The position numbers and the translations under genes were made by a program. A DNA stretch of 64,000 nucleotides from Archilochus colubris (taxonomy: Eukaryota; Chordata; Aves; Apodiformes; Trochilidae). Positions 37,168-49,597 of the stretch are shown here, one piece after another (position 1 is the first letter of the stretch; every line of letters begins with the position of its first letter). The DNA is taken from NCBI GenBank assembly GCA_023079485.1, contig CM041084.1, positions 124,472,292-124,536,291 of the forward strand, read 5' to 3'. The notes under the pieces are model-generated. The model was not told where the DNA came from, ran no database searches, and saw only the letters and a program-made list of their open reading frames with translations.

Positions 37168-37181
37168 CTGCCCTCTAGTGA
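37168..37181 (-). promoter_or_regulatory. CTCF-like motif, reverse strand
   Basis: The minus strand reads tcactagagggcag, matching the CTCF core consensus at 13 of 14 positions. Its orientation is opposite to the motif at 42505. Confidence 0.45.
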
Positions 37182-37519
37182 TAGCCGTGTTATCTGTGTC
37201 TCCCTCTGCCACTGAAGTGACACCGGCTGTGGCTTTAGAAACAAGATGCTGGGAACCTAAGGAGAACACAGAGCAAGGCCCAGGGCACAGAGCCAGCTGA
37301 GTGCCTGGGATGCTGAGTGCCTGGAGACAGAGCGAGGAGGTAGAAAAAGTAGATTTGGAGAGTAAAGCAGTTCGGAGGAGCATGGTTTGGGGAGAGATGT
37401 GGGGTTGCAAATGGCACAAAGGGTAGAAACTGGTCTTGACTTTGCAAAGTAACATATGGTCCAAAGTGAAATATGTCATTATTTTTCCATCAGGAGCACT
37501 TCTAATCTCACTATACATG

Positions 37520-37576
37520 TTTATTTTATTTTATTTTATTTTATTTTATTTTATTTTATTTTATTTTATTTTATTT
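37520..37576 (+). repeat. (ATTTT)n pentanucleotide microsatellite
   Basis: Eleven consecutive ttatt/tttta units are uninterrupted. Confidence 0.95.
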
Positions 37577-37769
37577 GTTGTTGTTCTATGTAAAATTCTA
37601 TGGATTTTCATAACTTCAGAACATGCTGCCATAAGGCATTAGACAGCAAATGGACAGAAAATCTGATGGAAAGGCTATGCAGCAATGTGCCTTGTAAAAT
37701 CAATGCCTTATGCCATAATAGTGAATGCTGGGGAATACAAGGGCAATGGACAACAGAAGGTGGCCTGTT

Positions 37770-38212
37770 CAGAGTGATGGAACACCTCTCCTTTGAGAAA
37801 AGGCTGAGAGAACTGGGATTTTCAGCCGGGAGAAGAGAAGGCTCTGGGGAGACCTTATTAAGACCTTTCAATTCTTAACTGTGGTCTTACAAGAAAGATG
37901 GGGACAGAGTTTTTAGTAGGGCGTGTAGCAGTGGGACAAGGGGTAATGGTTTTAAACTAAAAGAGGGTAAATCCAGGCTAGATTTAAGGAGGAAATGTTT
38001 TATGATGACGTTTTTATAACACTGGAACAGGTTGTTCAGAGAGGTGGTAGATGCCCCATCCCTGGAAACATTCAAGGTCTGGATGGACAGGACTATGAGC
38101 AACGTGATGTAGCTGAAGATGTCCCTGCTTACTGCTGATAGGGTGGAGCAGGGGACCTTTAAAGGTCCTCTCCTACCTCAACTACTCCATGACTCTGTAA
38201 TTCTGTAAGACA
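37770..38212 (+). mobile_element. CR1 LINE 3' end, diverged
   Basis: CR1 motifs (aaaaggctgagagaactggg, ggaacaggttgttcagagag, gatgccccatccctgga) end in the tail actctgtaattctgta. It carries several deletions compared with the copy at 34045. Confidence 0.88.
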
Positions 38213-41200
38213 GTGGCTGCATTCAAAATAGATGGGCCTCCATGTCTGAAATTCAAAACATCAGCACATAAACATTATGTATGAAAAATCATTATGAAAA
38301 TTGCTGAAAATGACTTAATGGGTGAAAGGACCTGCTCAAATGTGTCCTGTCCACACCTGTGTGGGACAGACTGCAACTTCCGGCCAGAGAGACTGGACAC
38401 TTCATTGGAAAAATACCAGGATCTTTTATCTTATCAATGTGCCTGCACATAGCAGAACAGCACTTCTTCCAAACCTCTCTCTTGGTTAGATTTAAGGGAC
38501 TCTCCACGGCTCTGGTTTGGAAGGAGATCGCAGTTGGAGGTGAAAATTGGAATTTCCTGTCTAAGTCTTGTCCCTTGCCAGACTGTGATGTGGGAGATGC
38601 TCCTGACAGTGCTGGAAATTCACAGACAGTCCTGGCAGATGTGCTCTTAACCTCCAATGTAAAGACTGTGCTCTTTATCTGGACATTAACCTTGTAAAAA
38701 TGCACAGTATTTTACATGCTTCATGATTTTTTTCCCTGGAAAAAAAGAGAGAAAAGTTTCTTTTAAATGTGACATCTCATGCTAGAAGTGTGGTATCAGT
38801 GGGATGGATATTTTTTACTATGACCAAAGAGTCTCAATCCGGTAGAGAACATCCTTGGCAAAGAGATGCCTTAATGACCCAGATAACTTGATGTCTCAGA
38901 TCTCAGAAACCAAAGAGATGGCTGGCAGAACTACCTTAGCTTTATGCTCTCCCTTTCCCTCAAAAACCAAGACATAAAAGAAGGAAGAAAAAAAATCAAT
39001 GCCTAAAAAAGGGCTAGGGCATAGTTCAGTAACTCAATTCAGTGGTCAGCAGAGACAAAGGTGTTCTAGTACATCGTATCACATGTAGCCAATATTACTG
39101 AGTACAGCATTACAACCAAACTGTGATTTGATCAAGCCTTTGAGCAGCTATAAACAAAGTTGTCATTTAAACTGTTTTTTATGAGAAAACTTACAATTCC
39201 TGAGCTGGCGTGTTGGAAGCCAGGGGTAGCACTTTGTGTGTTTCCTAGGGCTCTTGCAGAATTTTTCTCAAGCCTCACTGTCAGTGCAATCATGGCTGGT
39301 TTACCTACACACTTGCAGCCACGTTTCTCTGTATTCATGGGTGCCATGGCCACCAATGCCACACACAGAGGGGCACTTGCAGCATCCAGCCCGCAGATCA
39401 CGGTACTGTGTGGTACTGAGGGACTGGCTGGTGTGGAGACCTTGCTGACAGAGCATCTGTTGTGCAGACCTGAAAATGTGACCCCGTGTCCCTGCTGTAC
39501 AACAGAAACCTTTGTTTTGAGCCCTAAAGCAAAACCCTGAGCACTTAAAATCTTGCAGGAAGTTAGTCCTTAAAATCATCTCTGGCTTGTTAGATAGTAA
39601 GCTGGGTGCAGGCGAGGGATGTGTATTTATTTCATGTGAATACAGTACCTAAGCATCTGCTGTAGCTGGGTTGTGCCTTATGACTGAAGGTGCTGCCACT
39701 ACAGATGTAGAGGAGTATATGAACGATGGATAAAAGCCTCTGAAATAATGAATTCCCAGTACAGGGGGGAGGCAATGCCAGCTCATCATTTTTATATTGT
39801 AAATTCCTAGAGTAAAAAGAAAACGGCCAAAATGCAATGAACAATTCCTTATTTATTATTTTCCTGACAAGAATCAAGTCAACAGTTTTGAATTGCCTTT
39901 GGCTACTACCATTCTGGAGTCCTGCATCCCTGCATGCCTGATTTTGATTGGGAAAACTGGTCTTGCCAGATCAGACTTGGAAGATTATTTGTCACGTAGC
40001 TTTTACACTTAACCAAACATAGATCCATAGATCTTTGATAAACCAACAGGATACATAAGTTTTTGAGTGTAGCAATTTGAGCTCAAATATTCCTTAGGCA
40101 ATTATGGAGAAGAAAATTTTTTCTTGTACTGCTTGTTTCAAATATGTTGATTTTTTTCAAAAATTTCAGTTGTCATTAATCACCAGCTAATGTGAAAGGC
40201 TTTAGTTAATCAACACCTACCTTGGCACAATGTCTGAAACTTACCTGTTAATATAGTACCTCCTAAGGTTACTTTGCTCTTCCATTCATCCATTCATGCT
40301 CATCCATTCAAATCCCCTTTGAATGGCTCAGAATTGGAACCTAAACAGCAATTTAGTTAGTCAAGAAACAGGTTGCTCTTAATTTCTTCTTCTGGAACTC
40401 TTCACCAAGGATATACATTAACTGTCCCCAGAGAAAAAAAGAATGAGGGGAGGGTGAGTTCCACTGGGTAAAAGTAGCAAAGTCTCTGCTCTGATGAGTA
40501 TATAATTATATAAGCAAAAGAGAGCAAAAGTTTTATGGGGCACCCATAAAAATGGGAAACCATTCTGGGGCACCCCAGGTGCAACAGATCAGGTTTCCAA
40601 CAGTTTATCTCTCACTGGAAATATTTTCCTGACTGAAAGAAGTGGAAGATGCAGATGCAGCATTAATAGCATGGTCCATGGGATTTCTGTGCAAGACTAC
40701 GTACAATCTGAGTTTGGAACAGAAGCCACAGTAAGAACACAAGACCCCATCTTTTTAAACACTGTCGGACCATATATAGAGGGCTTTGGTTCATAAATAA
40801 CAGTGGAAATGGGATATAACTGATGGATAAGAGAAAATGCATCAGTGAACTGTAGCTGACTAAAATTTTCCATGGAGCAGTTTTTCACTCTGCCTTCAGT
40901 GAAAAAAATTCAAAAAGTTTTGGTTTCAGTTAACTTTTAAAATATTATTTTAGTTCAGTTAACAAACTGAAAACTGAATTTCTTACATAGCTGCAAATTC
41001 AGATGATGGTACCTTGGCACTCCTCAAATCAGCAGTAGCATCCCTCAAAGACCTTAAAGATCATCTAGTTCCAACCACCCTACCATGGCCAGGGCAGGGA
41101 CACCTTCCATTAGACCAGGTTGCTCCAAGCCCTGTGCAACCTGGCCTTGAACACTTCCAGGGGGAACTGATTTCTGAGTTTTGGATGGAAAGAGAGAGCA

Positions 41201-42399
41201 TAAAGCTAAGGTAATTTTGCCAACTATCTCCTTGATTCATGAGCTCGAATTGGGTCATTCTGTGATTCTGTGATTAAAGCATCTGTTTCCCAAGGCTGTT
41301 CTCTAACAGACTCAGGTTCTCTGGGCCTCAGCAAGACTGACCTCACATTGTGGTTTTTCCTTATTACTGGGACCAATAGTTACTCTACCACAAACCATGA
41401 ATTTTTAGATAGATGTGACTGGAATTGCTCCATGGAATAAGACATATACCCAATAGCTAAATGGTGAATGACAGATAAGAAGCAGCACAGGAGATGCTTG
41501 TAATGGGTCTTGAATGTATAAATGGAGGCTTAGAATTTATGAAACCAAAGAGGATAGATAAAAGTAGGGGTGCAATAGAGGTGCTTAAACAAAATAATAA
41601 ATAAATAAAAACCAACTTTGCAGCAGCATACAGCCTACAAGTGTGGAGAAACACTTTTGGTCACAGTCAGCAAATTTCCAGCCCACCGATATAACACTTT
41701 TAGAGCAAAATCTCACATTTAAAAGAAACTTTTTTCACTTTTTTCCAGAAGAAAATTTCTGATGAAGCATGTCAGAGATTGTGCATGTTTATGAGTTTAA
41801 TGTCTAGATAAAGAGAACAGTCTTTGTGTTACAGAGGCCAGTAAAAGAAACCCCCCCAGTGATCTGTCACGGATGAGTGTCAAATGCCTGATGGTATCCA
41901 ACGCCAAATGACTGTCTCCAGCATCCATGGGCGACTTGACATTTTATCTGTTCTGTTAATGCCATTTGTCTTGGACAATGATAAGGGCCTGAAAAAACTG
42001 GCAAATAATTACTCCTTGGGTTTAAAGTTTTGTGGTTTAATTTTGATAAATGGTGCATTTACCCTCAAAAACTGTCATCCCTTCATAAACATACCTTGAA
42101 ACAAACTGTCCTGAGTGTATTTTCATGAATGGGATTCATGAAATGGTAACTGGAAGGGATTCTTCACCAGAACACAACCTCTACCATTAGATACGAGCAG
42201 CCCAGTAGCTCCTTTCTCCAGGGGAAATTGTCCATCTCTCCTTGAGCCCTGTGCACCACACAGGAAGTTAAGAGCACATTTGCCAGGACTGCCCGTGAAC
42301 TTCATCACTGCCAGGAGCATCTCCCACAGCACAGTGTGGCGAGGGGAAGGAGTCAGACATTAATTCCTCTTTTCGCCTCCAGCAGCGATCTCTTTCCAA
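38213..42399. other. Spacer left of isolated CpG island
   Basis: It holds the reverse CR1 piece at 41040. Otherwise it has no recognisable content. Confidence 0.6.
41040..41165 (-). mobile_element. CR1 LINE fragment, reverse orientation
   Basis: The + strand shows the reverse complement of a CR1 3' region: agatcatctagttccaacca, then gcagggacaccttccat, then ggccttgaacacttccaggg. The usual tail is missing at its left end. An 'attctgtgattctgtgatta' stretch at 41257-41276 may be a separate CR1 tail remnant. Confidence 0.85.
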
Positions 42400-42660
42400 A
42401 ACAAACCGGTGTTGTCTCATGGGCCGTCCTGCAAACCACCCCGCCCGGCCCGAAGGCCACGGCCACTTAGGCCGCAGTCCCGCCGGGGCATCGCCGCGCA
42501 AAGCCCGCCAGGTGGCAGCAGCCGCCTAATTCTCGGCCCGGCTCGGTTCGGTTCTGTTCTGTCCGGCTCGGTGAGGCCGGGGCCCATCTCGGATCGGCTG
42601 TCATCCAGCGGCGCCTGGGAGTCGTGACGCTGAGGCCTTTGGCGCCGACAGGCACAGACG
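42400..42660. promoter_or_regulatory. Isolated CpG island in the CA3-CA2 spacer
   Basis: About 28 CpG dinucleotides occur in roughly 240 bp, standing out from CpG-poor surroundings. There is no TATA box and no protein I recognise on either strand. It could be a promoter of an unannotated non-coding transcript, an enhancer or a boundary element. A donor-like gtgagg starts at 42571. Confidence 0.7.
42505..42518 (+). promoter_or_regulatory. CTCF-like motif inside the isolated CpG island
   Basis: The sequence ccgccaggtggcag matches the 14-position CTCF core consensus CCASYAGRKGGCRS at 13 positions. Confidence 0.55.
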
Positions 42661-44799
42661 GCCTTAAATTGAGGAGTTTCAGTAACTGAAGTGTCTGGTT
42701 TGTGGTGCCTGTGGCAGTGCCCCGGGCAGTCTGTGAGCAGCACCCGTTGCCCGTTGTTCCAGTGTATTTTCATTGACACAGAGCAGTGAAGGCAGGGTTT
42801 GGCACAGTAGGCGTCAGCACGCTTTTATCGGTCCCTGTCACACGTCCCAGGTGTACCTGGTGCCAAATTGTGCTATTCGAAGGCAGCTGTAGCAGCGAAG
42901 GAGCGGGAATGTGTAAGCCCCGACCCCGCTGAGGTTCAGGCTGTGAGGTCGCCCTCATCCTCCTCTGGGGAGTGGGAGTGAGGAGCAGGGGGTGGGAGGG
43001 TTCTGGTCCCACCGGGCCAAGCACCCACCACAGCACCCACCCAGCCTAAGGGCTGAGAAATGGAGGGTACGAGGAGGATTGGTCAGGGGTTGAGCTGAAA
43101 GCAGGGAGTGGGTTAATGGGGATTTGAACCAAGGAGTGGATTGCAGGGGACATTTAACAGGCTTTTTGAAATGTGTTCATATTTAATAAAATTTTTCCAT
43201 CTCCTCTATATTTAAGTTGTATTTAACTGCACAAATGTAGTCCTTTGCCTTCAGCTTTCAGAGAAACTGTGCAATACTATAGAGAAGCCAGAGAAATGTC
43301 AGCACAGCTCCATACAGTTGCTGGGCCCGCTACAATAGAGACAAACCACGTTTAAATGCACATCGGAATGACAGTAAAAACACAGGCAGCACACAGGCAA
43401 ATGCAGCTGAGCTTGTGCCTTCTTAGTACCCTGTGGTTTTGTGTTCCAGTGTTTTGGGGCCTTACTAGGTCAGCCCTATTGTGCATTTCCCTGTAGCTCT
43501 CTCCTAATCTGTATGCTCTGTGCTAGGCACACTGTATCCAAGTAATTAAATTTCCATGATGAAACCAGAAACAAACCTTATAAACCCTGTCAGAGGCAGA
43601 AGAAAGACTCGTTGTTAGAAAATAGGGATTAAACCATAAAGGCCTAACCAGCGGAAGGGCTGTCAAGTCGTTTCTTGTAGTTTGAAGGGCCAAAAAGTTA
43701 TGGACTTGCAGTGGTTCTGAAACTCACGCTGTAGGTTCAGCAGGATCTGAATTCCAGAGGCGTGACCTGGTATGACATGTTCTGCTCTTTTCCAGGGAGT
43801 AAAGATATGGTTGTATTTGCCACATTTATGCAAATCCTTTCCGTTTTACAGGTCTGAGAAGGGAAAAAATGATCAAGATGAATCATATAGTGGAGAAATG
43901 CTTTCTATTAGGTCATATTTTCTGTAACTTCAGGATTAATTCTGAGTCAACATCTCCTTTGCATAATATATATTGATTTAAACTTGATCTCAATTGAGAA
44001 CTGCCCCTAGTAAAGCTGGAGGAAGGGTTTCTCTCCAGTTCCCTGGAGCTGTTCCCTGGCAGACTCCAGCAGCTGTCACAGGTGATAACAGAAGCTCCTC
44101 ATGGGACCTTGGCACAGCCAAGGAGAATATGTCCAACACTGGTTGCATTTGTGAGATCTGTCAGGGTGGGCAGGAGGAAAACCAGCAATGCAGACAATTG
44201 GGGCTGGCCAAGTCACTGCTTTCTTTTTCTCATCTTCTGCAAACATTAACACGCTGTAAAACTTAAAAGAGTTGGAGCTCTTTTCTAGAACTGTTGCGTT
44301 TAATGCCTGTATAACACTCTTTCTTGTTTACAAATTTCTGCCCTATACAATGTCTTCTCTACCTTCCCTGTGACTTTGTGCCTCAGTGAGCTTATCATCA
44401 CTGCTTTTTCTTTCCTTGTTAATGAGAAGGGAAACTATGATGTGTTGTTTTAAGGTTATCTGATTTGATGGAGTCTGTACACCAGTAATTTCTGAGAATA
44501 CACCCAAGAAAACTTATATTATTAAATACTTGGTAAAGGTCAAGAAACAGAGATATGGAATGTTAAGACATGTCACCATAAGATGCAGTCTTTGGATGAC
44601 TGAATGTGGATACTTGTATGTACTGACAATGGCAATCTGGTATTTTATCTGTATGTAGCTTAGTTTTCAAGTAAGAAGCTTAGAAAATGGAGCTGTTGTA
44701 ACCATTGCTAGGTATGTCTTCACATCTTTTTAATTCTATTCACATTTTATAGGAAAAAGACTTTCTTGCTCTTTTGTATCTGTATATTTTGGGGAGGCT

Positions 44800-44880
44800 T
44801 AGGGTTTTGTTGTTGTTGTTTGGTGTATTTTATTATTTTTTGGTTTTGTGGGTTTGGTTTGGCTTGTTTTGTTTTTTTCT
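44800..44880 (+). repeat. G/T-rich (GTT / GGTTT) low-complexity tract
   Basis: There are four gtt units followed by ggtttt and tggttt units. It is complementary in composition to the tracts at 3061 and 54829. Confidence 0.75.
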
Positions 44881-47800
44881 GTTAGCATCAATTTGTGTTT
44901 AGTTCTCTTACTGACTGTGTAATGGAGCTACCTCCAGACTTACATTCCAAGGCACTAATGTTTTCTTAAATTTGCATGAAACTTTTATCCTTAAGTATCA
45001 ATATTTATTTCCTTGTAAGCTTAAAACAATATAAGGACACAAAAGTTATTAAGCAAATAAATATAGCAAGGGTAGCCAGAGAAATAATACAAGCCGGGCA
45101 GTAATTTCAAAAATGAAACAGTTAAACCTAAGTTCATGAAACTGAGCTTCAGCAAGGCTTGCAGACAGCCTGCCTAATGGCAGTTACACAACAGCAATAA
45201 TTTGTTGCCTGTCTGAAAATCTTTTTTTTTTTTCTCTTTTGCCCCCGGATAAAGCGTTGAGCACACCTTGCACAGCGCAGCAGGGGCTTGGGCACATGAA
45301 CTCCTTGTTTCCCAAAATGCCTGGAATTTCTGGTTACCCAGCAACCCCAGTGGGCGTCCAAGTCCTGTACTTTGCAATGTGCAGCAACCCTCCACATGGT
45401 CTGGGGCAGCCTTAGGTCTGTGCTTCAATCCACAAAAGAAAAAAAAAAAAAAAGAACAAGAAGTGAAACCTGCAGACCGTAGTACCCGAATTTCACAAGG
45501 AGCATTTCAGCCGTGGGGTTTTATTGAGTTTGGAACCTACAAATCTTGTTTGGATCTACGTGTCGTGGTCTGAGTTTTTCTGCACCCACTGGCTCTCACC
45601 AGTCTTAGAAAATGATTGCCTTCACCTAAAAAGTGCTTATTCATGTAAAGTTGCAACAGTGGTATTTTCATGTAGGGGCATTATACTGCAGGAAGGGCTT
45701 GGGTGCTGAAATTTTTTTCACTTTCACTTTCTTGTAGGCAAACACGATCCACAGGTAGGGTGAATCAGCAGCATAAGAAAAGGAAAAGAAGTATGGGAAG
45801 GTACTTACCTTTCTTTTCCTCTAAGCTAAAATTAAGTGGTCCTTATCTGAAAAAATAACCTTCATGAAAATACCCATTAACTATGCTCTCATCCCTTTTG
45901 TGTTAAAACATTGGTACAGAAATCACAGACAACTTTTGTGAAAGCAGGAAGCTTGACTCAGTTAATGCTACTGCTGTGGAATGTTCACAGTCTTGTGGTT
46001 CTTCCTCTCACAGCTCATCTCTAATTTCAGTTCCTCCTCCCCTCAAAAGCGTAAGATGTTAATTTTGGAGCAGAATGTTGGAAAAAAATTATTCAGCATA
46101 TTGTTCCTGGTTAGATACACTTTGATCTTCCAGGATTACAGTCTGCTGTTCAAAAACATTCTCATCCTGTAAATCAGAATGGTGGTGAGATACTGAGCGA
46201 GTTTTGTACTCCGTGCACTGGAGGGGACTTCCTTGAGAGGTTGAAGTAAGGCTTGAGATGTGTGAAACAGAGAAACATTTGACTGACCTCCTTAGCTCAC
46301 AGTGCTGCATGTCGATCTGCTCATGTCATTGCAGAGCAATCTGTAGATCCACAGCCACACCTTGTGTTGCAAGATCACAGCACACCAATGCCTGGAGCTG
46401 CTGCTGATGTCATCCTTCCAGGGCTGTTTTGCCCATCTGCCTGGATGTCAATGGATTTCAGGTTGGGAGTCTTCATTGATTTGAGAGGGCAAGAATTAAT
46501 ATTAATGATGAAAGTCTTTGAGGAAAAATGATGATATAGCCATAGTGCTTTCAGAAAACAGAGGAATGTTGGGGAAAATGACCAGGGTGACACAGAAATA
46601 TGAACAGTCTTCTTGAACCTGGCTATTCCTATTACATTTAACTTGAGAAACTATAGGAGAAAAGGTTTAGTTTTCTAACTCAGACATATTCTCATAAGAT
46701 TACTAATTCAGGTCTTACTATCCCATAAGGTAAATCTAACTCAGGCTGCTATAATTCTAGACATAAAAAGCCTTTGAATATTAGTTGTGGGACTGGACCA
46801 TAGATGCCACTTAACAGGAAAAGTGCTTGCAATGTAGACAAGTAATTTATTTGAAGAGTTTAGCTGTCCTCCCAAAAGATTCAGAAGCTGCATGTGAACT
46901 ATGGAAAATGTAAGGGAGAGAGATGAGGTAGAAATAATGCACAGTTAGTTCTAACAGACCTCTCTAACAAACAGTCAGGAAGATCAAAAGCCAAGCTAAA
47001 ATGCTTGAAAAATACAGCGTGAAGTGATATTATCAGAAATTCATGAAATCACAGTGAAGACCATAGCAAGATGAACTGCTGAATATTTGCAGAAAAAAAA
47101 AAAAAAAAGGGAAAAAAGGCCTGGATTATATGGCTGAATTAGTCACAGAAGGAGAATTGAAGTGGGAAAGGAGAGGTATTCTTAAGGTAGAGAGATAACA
47201 GCGTAGTGGAGAATTTCAAGGAAGGAAAATGCTCAAAAATTGCCCCTTCTAGATTGTCAGGTAAAGACAGAAACCATCAGGAGTTCAGGGAGATTGAATT
47301 GAGAGTGGAACCAAGACAGACTGAGATGCTTCAGAAGAAATGTGGATATTCTGAGGGGGAAATAGTGTTTACTGGAGCAACTCTAATTTATAGGTAGGAC
47401 AAACATGGGTTAATGGACAATATGCATAGCAAATGTGAAATACTAATACCAGTGTGTATATTGAGAAAGCTAGTAGTTCATGAGTCCTGGAAAATAAAAG
47501 AGCTATCTAGGAGAAAAGGCAATATATATTATATTGTGTGTCTGTGCTATCCTGACTTTAATTTTAAGGACACTTAACCTTAAACCCCTGCTCATCTCCT
47601 GTATAAATATTAACACAAAATAGAAAGTGTCTCAGATCAATACCACATCCACAAGGTATTACATGCCTTGTAATCAAACCAAATATTTTATTTGTTTCAG
47701 AGCCAAATCCCATGCAGTCAAGTTTATTTAGTGTTTTATTAACGCTAGAGGATACCCTATCATCTATTCCCCGTCTTCTTAAGGAAAAATAATTCCTTTT

Positions 47801-49562
47801 TAATTAGGTCATTGCAGTCATGTGCTGCTGCCATTATATAAACTCCTCCTGGTATTTAATGATGGATAAATACAACATGGCATTTATGCAGGTTTAATGT
47901 TGGAAAGGAAATATTAATACACAGGGTGTAGAACAGGTAGAGCAGATAGAATCTGGTAATATAAATTCCTTTCCCATGTTCTAGCTCAGTTCTGACCAAA
48001 CCTACAGCTAAAAAGGTAAGTTGGCATCACTTTTCCTAACTCTGCCAACAAGAGGACACAAATTTACATGAAATGCCCACACTCAAGTAATTGAATAAAA
48101 TCTACTTCTCAAGTGCTAACAACATTCAGTGCCTAGAATTTTAATTAAGACCAAGATACAATTATCCCATATGCCTGATTCTCAGCTATCCACATCCACT
48201 ACCTAATTCTTGCATAAGGTAGAGCTAAACACAGGGAGGACTTTAAGTGTGATATGGATGTTTTTTCTGGAAAGGATATGGATGATTCTTTCAGAGAAAA
48301 TTCAGTTTGGTTGTCAGCTAATGGAGTTTATTGGCAGAAATTATACAGATACTGCAAAAATATATTCAGAAATACATAAACAGAAAGTTCAGAGAATGCA
48401 GCATTAAGCCTTATTTACATTTATGTTTATTCTGATAAAATTATATCAAGAAGTAGTCTTAAAACATCATGGATAAGCTTTGAAGGTCTAGACTTTGAAA
48501 TGTATCTCTACATTTTTGCCCTTAATGCAGTATAGAGCTTGTTTTCATTATATAAGAAGACATTAAAATATTCATGGCTACTGAACTGGGCTCTATTGCA
48601 GTTCTTTGGTAAGCAAAATTATCTCTTCTTGTACAAGTAATGATAAAGACACTTCACTATTTTTATGGGTTTGATGCTGCCACTGGAATATTACTTAAAC
48701 TGGGCAAATTCCACACTTTGACAAACTAGTAATTTTGTTAGTGACGCCCCAAATAGTTACTGTCCTGAGTGTCTTTTAGTTTACCCCATGCATTTTGTGT
48801 AACTTTCTCCCCAGAACCACTGGGGTGGAGCAGTGTGGGCTGTGGGGCAGTGTCAGGCTGTTGTTCAGACTGATGTACATCACTTGTAAAGAATAGTCAT
48901 GAAGCAGAGAGGCTGAGTTAACAAGGTCAGTGACTGCACAAATCACTGTGCAGGTCTATGTGCAATAAGCAGCCTGTATTGCACAACTTGCAACTGTGTT
49001 CCAAGCTCTTCTGTTTGCACCTGTTGTTTCTGCTGACATTATTTATCAGTCCTTTGTCTTGAGTGCTTTCCAGTCCAAAAGCAAGTTGTTCCTGCTCACA
49101 GGGACTTTAGCCTCTTCCTAGTCTCCATTACTCTGTGCAGAAAGTATTTATATGAATACTTAACTGCAGCTAGACAAATGTGTCTTTCAGGATACAGATG
49201 GTTATACTTGGGCAAGTCCCTTGTAACCCACACATAATTCAAGCACAGCTTCCATGCTGGAGGGCTGAGCCACTGGACTGCCAATGAGTCTGTGCTAGCA
49301 TAAGATCTCATGAGTAGCCTCCAGATGTGGGAAGAAGTAAGGTAGAATAAATTGATGAATTCTGCTGTAACAGAAGCACTTGGTGTTCATGCAGCAAACA
49401 CAGCCTGGCCCAGTCTACAGTTAGAAGCTGCTGTCACATGTGAATTATCACCAAAACTCTTCCCACCCTCAGCATTTCAAAGGTTCTGGAATAAGTGTCA
49501 TGACCAGTCAAACGAAACTTTGGCTCACAGATTCTTGGAGCTCTTTCTTATCAGCTACAGAT

Positions 49563-49563
<1 letters not shown>

Positions 49564-49595
<32 letters not shown>

Positions 49596-49597
49596 TC
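49564..49597 (+). repeat. Poly(T) run with one C
   Basis: About 34 bp of T with a single interrupting C, then CCCC. Confidence 0.85.

Larger units (their letters stand above)
34747..37519. other. Spacer
   Basis: It contains a poly(T) run at 36672 and a CTCF-like motif at 37168. No gene is recognised, including the 177-codon open frame on the minus strand at 36985-37518. Confidence 0.6.

Noticed and set aside
36985..37518. Minus-strand 177-codon open frame
   Set aside because: It is the longest frame in the spacer, but its composition is not protein-like, I recognise no motif, and it contains the CTCF-like site. Chance is the simpler explanation.
39160..39540. Plus-strand 126-codon open frame in the spacer
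   Set aside because: No recognisable family, no CpG or promoter context, and overlapping frames of similar length exist on the other strand.
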